Assembly: GCA_036768485.1 (NCBI GenBank)
Contig: JAVLUZ010000197.1
Span: forward strand, 1-64,000
From: Mermis nigrescens
Taxonomy: Eukaryota > Nematoda > Enoplea > Mermithida > Mermithidae
DNA: 64,000 nucleotides
Direction of reading: 5' to 3'
Position 1 is the stretch's first letter. Each line of letters begins with the position of its first letter. The notes under the pieces were generated by a model. It ran no database searches. It saw nothing but the letters and a program-made list of their open reading frames with translations, and had not been told where the DNA came from. This document shows, in pieces, positions 43,190 through 55,984 of the stretch. Position numbers and translations under genes: made by a program.

Positions 43190-44689
43190 TAAGTATGTGC
43201 TTAAAAGCACGTGCCTGAGCTAAGCAGCAGCACCAATTTTATTACCTTTGTTAACAGTCTGTTGCTCCAACTGGTGGTACTTAAGTACAGTTATTGCAGA
43301 ACAGGTCTAGGATTTTAACGGAGTCGAAATTGCAATCTTTATCAAATTTGGTATTTTTGCTGTTCCGGACTTTTCGCTTCAGGTTCGACACAAAATATAT
43401 CAAACACAGCCTTTTTGAATGAAGAATGGAACGATTTTACTTTTTCATTATGATATTTTACAAGGCTGTGATTGAAAATGTAATTTATTTAATCAATTCG
43501 ATTGAATTGAAAAAAATTGAAAAAGTTAATCAATTTGATCAAATTGATCAATGTTAATGACAGTCTGTCTTAACAACTTGCTGATTTAGAAAAGCAAGAA
43601 GCACGTGTTAGAATTTTTCAAAAAGTTAGTTTATGGCTCTAAATAGATTACATATTTTTAAATCAGTAACATTATTAAAAATTTTCTCATCACTTTTTAA
43701 CGCTTCGGCCTTATTTGAGTTTGAAATAAAATAGTTTGCTAAGAGAGTTTGTCAAATGAAATTTTTAAAAAATTATAGAAATTTTTCTTCAAATTTCGAA
43801 TAAATTAGTTATGCAAGAAAAGTTGTGAGATAAAATTGTAAACGCGCCATCCGGCAATAGTGTTTTTGATACCTTTCTAGTACAAAAACGAGCGCTCTAA
43901 AATTGGAGCTGATCCAAAAAGAATTCTGATGTATTTGCAAGAGCCCAGCTCATAATGAGAATTTTTAGCTTTTCAGAAACTTCGATAATTTAAGGGTTCA
44001 ATGAGCGTTTGCATCTAATGACTAAATGTTTTTAAGTATGAATGATTAAAAATCACAAAAAGTTTCAAGTGAGCTAAATAAATGGTCAAGATGAAGCAAT
44101 TATAAAAATAATATTGATACAAGAATGAAAATTAGGGTAGCACTGATATGACAAAAAGAAGGATATTTATGAAGAATTATACGAAATCTTTAATGAGGCA
44201 GTTATTACGAGGATTTCTTTTATTTTTCATATTTTTAATCATTTAGGTTATCGCGCTTCGTCAATTTTCTGATTATCTATCTTTGTGCATTATCCAAAAT
44301 TTTTCTTTCACTTCAAAGGCATCTTTCGAGGAAGAACAATCATAGATTTTAGACCTAGACCACAAATATCTTCAGAGGAGAGGAGTCAGGAAATTATGAA
44401 AGGCTAGTGCAAAAAGTAGAATATAATATAAAAATGCCATAAAAATTCTGAAAATAATTGCCTTTAAAACGAATCATATGATCGTCGGATCTACATAAAT
44501 ATGAAAGACTTACCCTGAAAATTAAAATTTCCCCAACTACAAAAAAAATGGATTTTGCAAACTTCTATTCGGTTTTTTTTTGCTTTTGTCGCTGGATGAA
44601 TTCTGATTCCGAATGTCGAAAAAATTTGATTTTACCCTATCTACATTTCGGTCTTTTTGACTTTAAAAACTTTTTTGGGAACCTCAGAC

Positions 44690-44834
44690 TACCCAGAATT
44701 GCTCGTGTAGGAGAAAACAATGATTTGTCAAAAATGTCGACTTGTTGTGCCCAGCAAATGATGATGATTGTGAAACTGTTGATTGCCCCTTCTTTGCCCC
44801 GCGGGATGATATCGATCGAGAAGTATATATATCT
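44690..44834 (+). pseudogene. Decayed copy of locus-2 exon 2
   Basis: GATGATGATTGTGAAACTGT then TGATTGCCCCTTCTTTGCCC (44758-44797) matches locus 2 exon 2 almost exactly, but the upstream half is missing the P-S-E-N-G-R motif through deletions and frameshifts. The M1-like end ACTACCCAGAATTG is still present, so duplication followed the MITE insertion. A poly(A)-type AATAAA remains near 44911. Confidence 0.7.
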
Positions 44835-45939
44835 ACTAACTTTGTCGCTTAATTTCCGGTTATCAAGAATGATTTGATAGGTGCCATGCACATTTAATGT
44901 GAAAGTGCATAATAAATATCTTGCCAGTTTTTTTATAAAATACTATTATTCCTAGCTTTTTTCAGCTTGATTCATGTATTCTGTTGAAAATGGTCAAAAT
45001 CTTGCTCATAATTACAAAAAATTACGAATAAGTGTTCAAGCGACCGTGCGACATTAGTATAATTTTTGAATATTCAGCACAATAGAGCTCTCAATAGAGC
45101 TGTCTTTTATAGTCCAGGCAGCCTATGTGCACATTCAATGATTTTAATTTAGCAAAAGAAATTATATGAATTTGGAGAAAATTCATAAAAAATTTTGCAA
45201 CGAGTGCAGATAAATTGTGTTTCTGTTAATGAACATCAACGAATCTAATATTCTGACCATCTTGATTTAATGAAAATTAATTGCAAACATCACAAATAGT
45301 ACACAAAAAACATTTTTTTCAGTAAGTTGTTCGAATTTCCTGCATTCTTGTCTGAAAAATGTAGACTTTTATCTACTTTATCCTCCTTTTCAATTTGTTC
45401 TTGAGGCCGTTCAAAAAAAGTAAAAAATCATATTTCAAACAGCTTAAAAATAATTGATAAAGAACATTTTTTTAGAATCCTTCCACAACCGAATTTATAA
45501 AACCAATGGTGATTTCACGCTTCGACTGCTATTACATAATAATTAGCTAAAGGGGATTTTGTGAATATTCGACGACATGGCTTATCGTATTGTTCCATTC
45601 CTACTTTTTCCCCAAGAATTTACAAATGCGTACTTTCAAGTTGTGTGCAATCAGCCCATCGACTCATTTTATACTGTACGAATAAGTCATAAAAATCGCT
45701 CGGTCGTATATTATTCGTATATACGTTAAGATTTCTTAAAGAATTGTGTATGTGGAAAGACGTTGATCCGAATGTTAAAATGCGACGTTTTATCAGTAAA
45801 ATCGAAATAACGGGCGCAGGGGTATTAGCGTAATGTCACGAATAATTGTGCCACGTGGATAATCAAACAAAATAGGTACCTTTGTTTAAGTTCTGTGATA
45901 GAAAGCAGCATCCACTCTTCAATAGAAAAATTGTAGAAA

Positions 45940-45955
45940 CGCGTATAAATGTGAA
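45940..45955 (+). promoter_or_regulatory. TATA-bearing promoter-like segment, unit B
   Basis: ACGCGTATAAATGTGAATAG, also at 57598-57617 in the continuation of unit C. It follows the poly(A) end of a peptide-gene copy and could be the promoter of the next gene of the tandem array. No coding exon follows in unit B. Confidence 0.35.
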
Positions 45956-46004
45956 TAGATCGGCACGTTTTTCTCGCAACGATTATCTCTGCTGACTCTT
46001 AACA

Positions 46005-46860
46005 AAATCGATGCTCAGCTCATATGCATTTTCAACAACAGGCCCAAAAGAGCTTTCGAATTGACATGCAAAAGATAAAAAATTTTCATTTCACTCTGAT
46101 CGTATGTTGAGGATTTGATAATGGTGCAAGCTGTTTTCTTCTAAAAGAAAAAGTTTTGTCGTCGAATCGAAGTTTAAGGAGACAAGAAAGAAAAATCAGA
46201 ACCTATTCGCAGAAAAGTTTTGATTTTCCCAAACTGTGGATTAGCATAGGTTTCACTGTCTCAGCATTTGTACTACTTTAAGCATCTAATTTAAAAAGTG
46301 ACTGTCTTCGCTTCTGATAAAGAAAAGTACATGACCTAATGGCTCAATTGAATTGAATTGAGCGCGTTGAAGAACAACATTTTCATAAGGAACCAGGTAA
46401 ACATTGAGCCGAACAAAATCGATGCTCAGCTCATATGCATTTTTCAACATTTTAACAGGCCCAAAGAAGGCTTTCGAATTGACATGCACAAGATAAAAAA
46501 TTTTCATTTCACTCTGATCGTATGTTGAGGATTTGATAATGAATTGCAAACTGTTTTCTTCTAAAAGAAAAAGTTTTTGTCGTCGAGACGTAAACGTCGA
46601 AGTTTAAGGAGACAAGAAGAAAAAAATCAGAACCTATTCGCAGAAAAACGTTTGATTTACCCCAAACTGTGGATTAGCATAGGTTTTCACTGTCTCAGCA
46701 TTTGTACTACTTTAAGCATCTAATTTAAAAAAGTGACTGACTCTTCCTTCTGATAAAAAGAAAAGTACATGACCCTAATGGCTCAATTGAATTGAATTGA
46801 GCGCGTTGAAGACAACATTTTCATGAGGAACCAGGTAAAACGTGAGCCGAATGGAAATCA
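46005..46860. repeat. Two tandem copies of a ~410-435-bp repeat
   Basis: Unit 1 (46005-46412) and unit 2 (46413-46860) start with the same ACAAAATCGATGCTCAGCTC and end GGAACCAGGTAAA-C-TGAGCCGAA. Matches include CTGATCGTATGTTGAGGATT and CCAAACTGTGGATTAGCATA. Similarity is very high, so the duplication is recent. No gene; the 87-codon minus frame is repeat sequence. Confidence 0.8.
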
Positions 46861-47894
46861 AATTTATAGTCAAAAATGCATTTCCGATTAGCTGAACACT
46901 TCAGTAGTGAAAAAAGATAGTCTAATATACTCTCGCCTAAATTACGCCATGGATATTATAGCGGCTTAGTAAAGCTAATAATTTTGCATCTTTTTCCACC
47001 TAATGGCTCGACTTAGGTCAAGAGATATGCAAAGCCTCATTATTAAAATTGTTCACCTATGGCCGCCATGTCAATTCGCGATTTTTGATAAGCAATATTC
47101 CAACTCTCTAATAGAATAATAGACGTTGATTTCTCTGATGCTAATCATTAGTTCATTGCGTTCCTCAAGACGTGATTATGCTGGTGAGAAGAACAAGAAC
47201 TTGCCTCCCCCCGAATAATTAATCGAAAATAATTATGAATGAAACAATTTTGCAAGAAAAAACTCTTCCTAACGCTTTCCTATTTATACTACATTCGAGC
47301 AACTTCTGAAGAATATATTCGTAATATGTAAATGACTACTTAATTACTTCCCGTAGAGTACTTACGCTTATGAGAAAAAAGAATTAGCTTCACAGTGAAA
47401 TCAGGAATAATACCAAAATAAATAATTCTGTACGAAAAAGCGAACTTTTCCTTGAAAGCATTTGAAAATTTTTGAAACAAATATTCTCAATGTAAAAATT
47501 AACTTTTCTATTTAAGCTCAAAAATAAATTAACGAACTAAAAATCCTTGTAGTCAGTTTTGAATAAATTTTATTGAGCTGTATTAAATTTTTCTTGATAA
47601 TTTTTCATTTTTCTTACCTCTTAGCAAGAAAAACATTTTGAGAAAAATTTAAACGTTTTTGACACGTATCATACGTTTTTGAGCCTAAAAAGGCACTTTA
47701 TGAAAATTTTCAAATTGAACCTACAAGAATTCCAGTGCTGTATATGCACAGGTATGATCACCAAGCCGTAATTTTTATTGATTAGCCTTTTTTCGCATGT
47801 GAAAATGATTTTTCAGCAAAAATATCTAAAAAATGCATCTGCAAATTCATGGAAAATAGTAGTCAACGCGGCCAAACTAGTACTTATGAGTGCC
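46861..47894. other. No gene recognised
   Basis: AT-rich. I searched for a signal-peptide exon belonging to unit C and found none. Confidence 0.35.
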
Positions 47895-49834
47895 TCCGAC
47901 CACTCATAAAGTTAAGCATCAACTCGGACCAAGATAAGCACGTGCTTACTTAATTGCAATGGTCTAAAATTAAGCCCAAACTTAAGTATGTGTGCCTAAT
48001 AGAACGTTCTTAAAATGAGCAACTGCAACAATTTTATTGCAACTGTCGAACAACAGTCTGTTGCTTTAAGCGGCACTTAAGCACCAGCTAGTACTTACGT
48101 ACGTTTATTGGCGGAATTAATCGCTATTGCAATTTTTTATCAAGTTTGGTATTTTTCTTACTTTTTGCGGACTTTTCGCTACAAGTTCGACACAAATTAG
48201 ACTGTCTTGATATTTGTCAAGAATGCATAATTAGGAAGTAAATTTCTTCAAAAGCTAACGGTTTATGGCTCGTATAGATAGATATTCTAAAATCAGTAAC
48301 ACTTCTAAAATTATCTTATTAATTTTTGACGCTTCGGTCTTATTTACATTGGAGAAAAATCTAAATTTTTAATGAAATAGTTACGCTGGAATTTCAAAAA
48401 ATTTAATATTTTCCTATTTTTCATAAAATAGTTCTACTGAGATATATGCCAAATAGAATTATGAAAATTTTATAAGAAATCTGTTTTTAAATTTCGAATT
48501 AAATAGTTATGCAAGGAACGTTGTCAAATAATATTTATGAAACGTGCCGTCGAACAATTGTGTTTTTAAAGTAAAATTTTTAGAAAAAAAGGCGATTTGG
48601 AATTTTTTGGAGCTGATTCCTAGAATTTTTATGTATTTGCAAGAGATAAGCTCATAATGTAATTTTTGGCTTTTTAGGAAACTTCAATAATTTAGGGGTT
48701 CAATGACATTTGGATCTAATGACTGGAATTTTTACAAGTATGAATGATTAAATAAACAAAAAATATTCAAGTAGAATGAATAAATACGGTTAAGATATAG
48801 CAATTAGAAAATAATAAAAATACATGCAATAATCATACAAGAATGAAAATTAGGGTAGTGCCAATGTGACGGAAAAGTCGGATATTTAGAAAAAATGATA
48901 CAAAATCTTTGATGAGACGACTTATTTTTTCTTTTTTCTCAGATCTCTAATTATTTTAACGTTATCATTTCATCAATTTTCCTAATTATCTAGAACATAA
49001 TTTTAAATATAAAAATTTCCAAAACAATTGCTTTTAAAACTAATCTAAAGATATGCGGATCTAATATACTGAAAAATAAGATTTGTAGTTTTCTGATGAA
49101 AATAGGTCGAAATATTGCTTATGATTAAGAAAACCTACGAACGAGTGTTCGAAGGTGATCAGAAAAATGCGAAATAAGGTAGTCTGTAAGTGTAGAATCC
49201 TAGCATTTATACATTTTTTGGCTATTTCAACTCAATAGAGCTCACAATAGAACTGTCTTTTATAGTGCAGGCAACCTATTCAATAATTTAACTTCAAAAA
49301 TTAAATGAAAATGAATCGTAAATTCATAAAAATTTTGTAATGAGTGCAGATCAATTGTCCTGTTGTTGCCGAAGATCAACGAATCTTATATCCTGATTTT
49401 GTTAATTTAATTAAAAAAACTGCAAAAATCGTTACTAGTACGCAATTAAACATATTTTCAATAAGTTGTTTAGTTATATTTCCTGCATTTTAGTCTGAAA
49501 AAGTAGTACTTTTATTTGTTTTGTCCTCTTTGGCCTCAATTTATCCTTGAAAAACCTCCAGAAAAAATTAAAAATCAGATTTCAAATCATCGAAAAATAA
49601 TTGATAAAAAATGATATATTTCTGTATCCTTCCACAGCTGACTGTATAAAAACAATAGTGATTTCACGCTTCGACGGCAATTAAATGATACTTAGTTAAA
49701 GAAGATTTTGTGAATATTCAACGACATAGTTTATCTGTTGTTCCATTCCTACTTTTTCCCCAAAAATTTACAAATGCGTATTTTCTGAAATTCTGTACAA
49801 TAAGCCCATCGATTCATTTTATACCTAACCTAAT
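47895..49834. repeat. Repeat unit C, interrupted at 49834
   Basis: Matches units A and B from the 5S-like block (47896) to CCCATCGATTCATTTTATAC (49806-49825). The exon-2 region is deleted between about 49080 and 49150. The unit resumes at 57299 after a 7.46-kb insertion. Confidence 0.65.
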
Positions 49835-50039
49835 CGCTCTGTCCCGATTCCCCGACCGTCCCGAATTCTGCGCCTAATGCTAAGAGAAGTCATTTTAAGA
49901 TTCGCGAAAATCTCATCTCTCCGACCATCCCGATTCTCCGACCATCCCGATTCTACGACCGTCCTGATTCTCCGTTCGTTCCTATTCTCCGACTTTTATC
50001 GATTCTCCGACTACAGGTTCAAACATGACAGGTAGCATA

Positions 50040-50446
50040 AACCACATGTCAATCAATTGCTAAATAGCGGTTGTACATGCATGTAATAAGGGATTTATTT
50101 AGATATTAAATTATTATCTAATTTTACGGAATTTTTCATAACGTATTATTTTGTTATTGAGTAAAATTGAGAGTGAAATTTTATATACGATTACATGCGA
50201 CACAGTATCAACAGGGTTTGTCTCCTTGCACTAGTCCTGACTTTTAGTAGGTATTATTGCAGTTTTATACCTTTGTATGTCAAAGGTCTTGAAAACGACG
50301 CTACATATTTTTGTCTAATTCGCATGTTCCATTTTTTTGTTTCAATTTTTACAAGTCAGAGCAGAGTTTCATCGTATTCGTTACGCTGCTCAATCGAATA
50401 AATAGGCATCCATGTACCTATATAAGTGGTCGATTGAATAAGTATA
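50040..50446. other. Interior of the insertion, no firm gene
   Basis: AT-rich. Two overlapping frames at 50195-50565 run into S sequence and lack domain features. Confidence 0.35.
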
Positions 50447-52020
50447 TCATAGGTAGCGCGTTAGCGCGTACCTATAATATACTTAGGTACCCCCAACACC
50501 TGTGCACCCCCTACAGCTATAACGGGACACTTCTGGAAGGTGCGGTTTTTTTTAAAGAAAGATAATAAAAAAAGTCGCTGTCCGTGTTTTTTTTGTTTTT
50601 CTTGAAACTCAAAACTGACTGTGTAAAGAAGGTGTAAAGTTTTTGTGTAACGTTATAACATAGGACAAATTTTGGGACCTTTTTACTGCGGCATGTGGAC
50701 AACTGAGTATCGATGACTCGAAGAATTGAATAGGATAGGATAATAGAAGGATGATTTCTACAGATGGCACTTTTTTTGTTTTTGAAATTCGCATTACTTA
50801 TCGAATGGCAGTGTAAAAAGTGCGAAAATCTGGGGTTGAAAAATCACTTTTTGGTCGAGTTTTCAACCTGCTTATGTCCGATACTAACTCCGGTTTTGAA
50901 TTTTTTAAAATGTTTTCTGACAGAAATGTAGAGCGGATCAAGGGCTACATTCTGCAAATAAGCAAAGTCTTCTATGCTCTATGGTGAGTTAGATCCTGGG
51001 GTTTAAAGTTTACACTCTAGTGGATAGTTTTAAAAAACGGATTTTAACTAAGATTTCTCTGCCAAATTTTCCCGCTTATGAGTCTGGGTAAATTGAATAC
51101 AGCAGTAATAAGATGCTCCTCCGGGGCTACACATCGCAGCAAACCGCATTTTAAAAAAACGCAATATTGAGTTATTAATGGGGGTGTGAAAGTTCGAAAT
51201 CAGAGGTAAAAAATGGGCGAAAAAACACGTTTTTTTTCGAAGTTTGATTAATAAATCATACCAAATAATTTTTGCAAGAGAAGTTCGGCACACAGAAATG
51301 TACTACGATTTAAAAGCTACAAATTGTACCAAACCGAATTTCTTTAAACTCAATGGGGAGTTCGGTACGGAATTTTAAAGTTTACATTGTTCTAAATGAT
51401 GGAAAATACGTTTTTGTTGCCTTTTTTGTTCGCCACTTTCTCCGTCCAGAAGTCGGGATAAGTCTGATAAAATAAAAATAAAGTGCTTTATATCGGGTGC
51501 ATGTCAAAGCAAATTGTCTATACATTAATATTTAGCGAGTGTACAGTCAAAAATTTGGTGTTTACAGTGCGTTTCTGTCTTGTTTTTTCTGCCTGCTTCT
51601 CCGGTTATGAGTCAGGGATACGATTATCAAGTCTAGAAATGGACCAGATACCAAATTCGATATGGCTGTCTGGCGCATATGTTTACACTCTATAATGTTG
51701 TAAAGTAGTTTACACCTATTGTTAGTTTGCCCATAGAACATTAGGGAGACTTAATTTTTTCATAAATATTAATCGTAATATCGGAACAATATCAAAATTA
51801 CGAATCTGACCAAAACCTTCTTTACACTAGGTGTTTACATGAAGTTTACACTACATATGTATTTATCTTCGTTTTTGAGCATTCCAGAAACCTAATTTTT
51901 CCTGGAGTCTAGAAATTTTCAAAGAATCAAATGTGAGACGTCACGTAGGTGCGTGTGTTTACATCCGACAGTGATGTAAAGTACTTTACACTCATTGTTT
52001 TTGTCCTCAGGCAATTGTAC
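50447..52020 (-). repeat. S element copy 7
   Basis: Starts TCATAGGTAGCGCGTTAGCG (palindromic, 10-bp stem) and runs in the minus sense through ~170-178-bp monomers (TCCGTCCAGAAGTCGGGATA, CGGTTATGAGTCAGGGATAC) into ~125-bp monomers (GTAGTTTACACCTATTG). A second S start follows at 52034. Confidence 0.65.
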
Positions 52021-52033
52021 TTCGGTATTAATA

Positions 52034-52853
52034 TCATAGGTAGCGCGATAGCGCTACCTATAATATACTTGGCCATCCTTTTTCTTATATGTTCATCACA
52101 GCGAGTGCGAAATTTGTGCCCCCCCCTCACAGCAACAACGGCACACACCTGGGAGGTGCGGTTTTTTTAATCGATTAATAATTAAAAAATTCGATGCCTG
52201 TCTTTTTTTCTTTTGTTTACACTCAATACTGAGTTAGCAATGAGCGTGTAAAGTGTTAGGCAAAAAATCAAATAATTTGCGGCGGGCCAATTTTTTTTAA
52301 ATGTTGCCCCCCAGCTGTAGATTACGAATCTGACCTTAATATTTCTTTACAGTCAATGGTTGTTGCACAAAAGTGTAAAGTATACGTGTTTTTTACTCTT
52401 TGCGTGTCCTTCAGCTTATCTAACTCAATTTTGGTTTCTGTGCAGTCCAATTGGTTTTATAATGTAGAGGGTTGCAAAATCTCAAAACCGATTTTTTTTC
52501 TTTCTTATAACGCAATATTTATTGATCTGTGATCGTTTTAGTGTAAAGGGTTCGAGACGAAAAACGATATGTCTTCAACTACTCCGCTAAGTAGGCGGAA
52601 CATGCTAATTATGCTTAAAAGGTTGCCCTAACCTTAGTGTTACAGATCTCAGTTTTATTTTCTTCCTATACACCCAATATTGCGGTATTAGCACAAGTGT
52701 AAAGTTTACACCGAGAAGCATTTTTGCGCCCAGAGCGTCGTGGAGGATGAATTTTTTAAAATGTTCTCCGTAAGGTCAGAATAACGAATCTGACCTTTAA
52801 ACTTTTCTACAGCCAGTGTTTGTTGAGGTATGAAGAGGTGAACTTTGAATTAT
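52034..52853 (-). repeat. S element copy 8
   Basis: TCATAGGTAGCGCGATAGCG start, then CCCCCCCTCACAGCAACAAC, GGAGGTGCGGTTTTTTTAAT and ~125-bp monomers with TTACGAATCTGACC. A hAT-like element is inserted near its end. Confidence 0.65.
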
Positions 52854-52861
52854 ATATACAA

Positions 52862-53919
52862 TAGAGATGTGCCGGGGCCGCTCTTTTTGCCGGGGCCGGG
52901 GCCGGGGCCTGTACAAAACATATACCCTATACTTACTAAGCTATACCAAGCATCCGCATTATTTCTATACTGACCTAACATCTTAGTATTACTATTGTAA
53001 GCAATTACATATTGCTTTAATGAATTAAAGACTTAAAAATAAGCAGATAAAAGAGAAATAATCAAAAAATTAATACATAATTGTGAATGTAGCTGTTAGG
53101 CATAGAAAACAATAAGCTAAGCGGAACAGAATATGACTTTTCTATAGTATTTATGCTGATTCGATGAAAGAAATAGACGAGCAAAACAGTACAATACAAA
53201 AGATTACGATTAAATTGCACGAGAAATATGTAAGTAATCCAGAGATTAACTACACGCTTGAAAAACTTATTTCTAGAATATCAACAAAATCATAGGGGCG
53301 AAAAATGCTTGTACGACGAAAAATCATTTACCAAGATTAGGGAACATGCATAATCAAATTAAAATAATATTTAAAAAATTAATTGAAAACCACACAAAAA
53401 TGAAGACATTTGCTCTATTATTTGGCGCACAGCTCCCAAAATTAGTGAAAAATCGCGTATATTAAAGCAAACGAATTCTCTCTGGATGATAAAATAAGTT
53501 GCCGTAACCGAGCATTTTTTAAGGTACATAAGTACATACATCGATTTATAAAACAATTTTACAGACACTGGTGAAAGTCCCTAGCATTTTAAACTTTATT
53601 GTCTAAGAATTATAGGTCAAAGGTGCTTATTTTCGCAATAAAAATTGTTAATTGAGCTAAGCTATTCAAGAATGTATCGAATTGTTTCAATGCTCACTCA
53701 AATCTTGATTACTAGGTTACCTGAAGCGAAACACAACAGTAGCCTGAGCTTAATTTTAACGAAATTTAGCTTATTTTTGTGAATAAATAAATATTATGTT
53801 GCGTAATTCGGCAAAAAATATTAATTTTGTTCGATTTTCATTAATTTTTCATCGTTTTTACAGGCCCCGGCCCCGGCGCCGGGGCCGGGGCTCGAAGGCC
53901 GGGGCCTGGCACATCTCTA
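52862..53919. mobile_element. 1,058-bp hAT-like element with GGGGCC-repeat ends
   Basis: TIRs TAGAGATGTGCCGGGGCC and, reversed, TAGAGATGTGCCAGGCCCC, each followed by runs of GGGGCC/CCCCGG. Flanks ATATACAA (52854-52861) and ATATACAT (53920-53927) agree at seven of eight positions. The interior is AT-rich; its 65-codon minus frame (53371-53568) is unrecognised. Ends and duplication length are typical of hAT; no transposase is present. Confidence 0.8.
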
Positions 53920-54116
53920 ATATACATCTATTTTCTAATGCCGATAGATAACTCCGCATTGCATATTTTTGATCAGATTTTTCGTATTTCAGAGGTTTTT
54001 GACTCGTCTTTTAATAAATAATTATTTTTATCATCATAAATGCACTATTCTTAAACATCAGTAGAATGATGAATATCTTTAAAAATAGGATAATCAAGCT
54101 GAAATCTGCTGATATG

Positions 54117-54206
54117 TCGAGTTGGCGCAGTGGTTGACAACTCCGTTCTCGGCTGCGGTATTAAACAAAGATTGATGGGTTCGAATCTTCTGAATGCTGA
54201 CTTTTT
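54117..54206 (+). tRNA. tRNA-like sequence (pseudogene or SINE head)
   Basis: A box TGGCGCAGTGG (54123-54133), B box GGTTCGAATC (54178-54187) and a TTTTT terminator at about 54202. Outer bases GTC..GAC can pair, but the acceptor and T stems contain mismatches and the variable arm is long. A functional tRNA is unlikely, though pol III transcription is possible. Confidence 0.5.
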
Positions 54207-54289
54207 ACATTTTTTCAATTCTTTTGGCAAAACCATGTACTTCATTTGACTCATATATCTATTTAGGTTATGCAGATAACACTTTTATG

Positions 54290-55150
54290 TGTTTTGAATT
54301 TCGCCTCAATTGTCGAATGGGAGTGTAAAGAGTGCGAAAATCTGGGGGCGAAAAGACACATTTTGGCCGAGTTTTCGACACGTTTATGTCTGCCAACAAC
54401 TCCGGTTATGAGTTTTAGGAAATTTTTTCTGACAGAAATGTACTACGGATCAAGGGCTATCTTGTGCTTACCAGCAAACTTTTCTACAATCAATACGCAC
54501 TTAGTACCAGGGTTTTAAACTTAAGACTCTAGTGGATGAGTAAAAAAACAGATTTTTTCCAAGATTTCACTGACAAAAGTTGAGGTTAATTAAATAAAAT
54601 AGAAATAAAGTAACTTCTAATGGCTACACGTCGAAGCAAGCCGCGTTCAAAAAAACGTAATATTGAGTTGTTTATGCGGTGTGAAGTTCGAAATCTGAGG
54701 TGTAAAGTGGTCGAAAAAAAACAGGTTTTTTCGTATTTTGATTGATAAATCATATCAAATATTTTGCGGAACATAAGTTTGGCACTTGCAAACCTACTAC
54801 AATCAAAGGGCAACAAACTGGCCCGAAACGAATTGATTTACATTCAATGGGCGTTAGGTTCAGATTTTTAAAGTTTACAATGTGGTGGACAGTGGAAAAT
54901 ACGTGTTTGTACATTTTTTGTTCGCCACTTTCTCTGTTCAGAAGTCGGGCGAGGTCGAATAGGATAAAAATAAAGTAAAATTCTAGTTTTTTTTCTACGT
55001 AAAATCAGAATTGGGAATCTGACTGTTAGTATTCTCTACACCTAGTAGCTGTGTAAAGTTTGCACTATTCATTTGTTGTTAATATGTAGTTTATACTACA
55101 AATTTATTTTACTACCAAATCTAAGCGTTAGTGTTCCTTACACTTGATAT
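54290..55150 (-). repeat. S element copy 9
   Basis: ~170-178-bp monomers (GGGAGTGTAAAGAGTGCGAA; CAACAACTCCGGTTATGAGT; GTTCAGAAGTCGGGCGAGG) followed by ~125-bp monomers (GTGTAAAGTTTGCACTATTC). There is no hairpin end. Continued by an S end at 55985-56242. Confidence 0.6.
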
Positions 55151-55984
55151 TTGCGTGAAGTTCTTGAATTTTTGCCGGAAAACTTTGTTTTTTAATTTAC
55201 CAACATCCCACCTTTTCAATTTTCTTAAAGTTTAAAATCTTTTACAATTCTCTTCATAATTTAATGGTAGGTTTAAACTTTAAGTTTCTCTTGGTTAACA
55301 ACTCTCGCTTAGCAAGCTCATTTTTCAATACTTTTTCATAGTGATCAATCGCGTTTACTTCGGAATTGGTGGACGGCCCTTATTTTATTACTCGGCTTAA
55401 ATAATCCAAGTGACTATCTTTTGATTATTTTCTTTGTCGCAAATTCAAACACCCAAATTTCAATTTAAAAATCATAAAAATTATTTCATAATTTTTATGT
55501 AAGATGACTGGCTGGTTGAGAGCTCTTTTTTGTTGTTTTCATTGTTCATTGTGCTCGTAGGAACCAGAAAAGAAATAGTTTTTCGCCATAGGTATTCTCT
55601 GGCGAAAACAAGTTAACAAAGCTTTTTGCGTTAATTGTTATTTTGGTCCAAAATAGGTCAAATGACCTAGGGCAAAATTCCGGGGCTACTTAATTACTAC
55701 TGCGTTAGGTTTTTAGGGCATAACTGCCAATAGCTCCGTAGGTACGGACGAATTTAGGTCCGAGGAGTTTGAGACCGTAGTTATTGAGGGTCGTGTGGTT
55801 GAGTCCGGCGTTTCGCCCTAGCAACCTGACCAGCGCTAAGTGTAGCCAGGTACTTAAGTAAGTCCCGTAGGTACGTTATATGTCGTTTCCAAGTTAATTT
55901 AAATGTGGAACGACCTCTATAACTTACAGGACTGTTTAGAATGTAACATATATTTACTATAGCTAATAAAAAATAGTAAACTTT
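55150..55984. other. Less AT-rich segment with hairpin and AGGTCA inverted repeat
   Basis: No gene. It contains TTTTCGCCA..TGGCGAAAA (55580-55608, 9-bp stem and 11-base loop) and TAGGTCA-AA-TGACCTA (55654-55669). 55670-55890 is richer in G+C than its surroundings and shares no sequence that I noticed with other parts of the window. Confidence 0.4.

Larger units (their letters stand above)
42935..45990. repeat. Repeat unit B with broken peptide-gene copy
   Basis: Copy of the A/C unit. It starts with the 5S-like block CGACCACTCATAAAGTTAAG and runs through the decayed exon 2 (44690-44830) to a TATA-bearing segment (CGTATAAATGTG, 45942). A mariner-type MITE (43026-43189) is present here and absent from unit C. 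Confidence 0.6.

Noticed and set aside
44548..44877. 109-codon plus-strand frame
   Set aside because: It reads through the decayed unit-B exon copy in the wrong frame.
54117..54206. Functional tRNA gene
   Set aside because: A and B boxes are present, but acceptor and T stems are mismatched and no clean anticodon arm forms.
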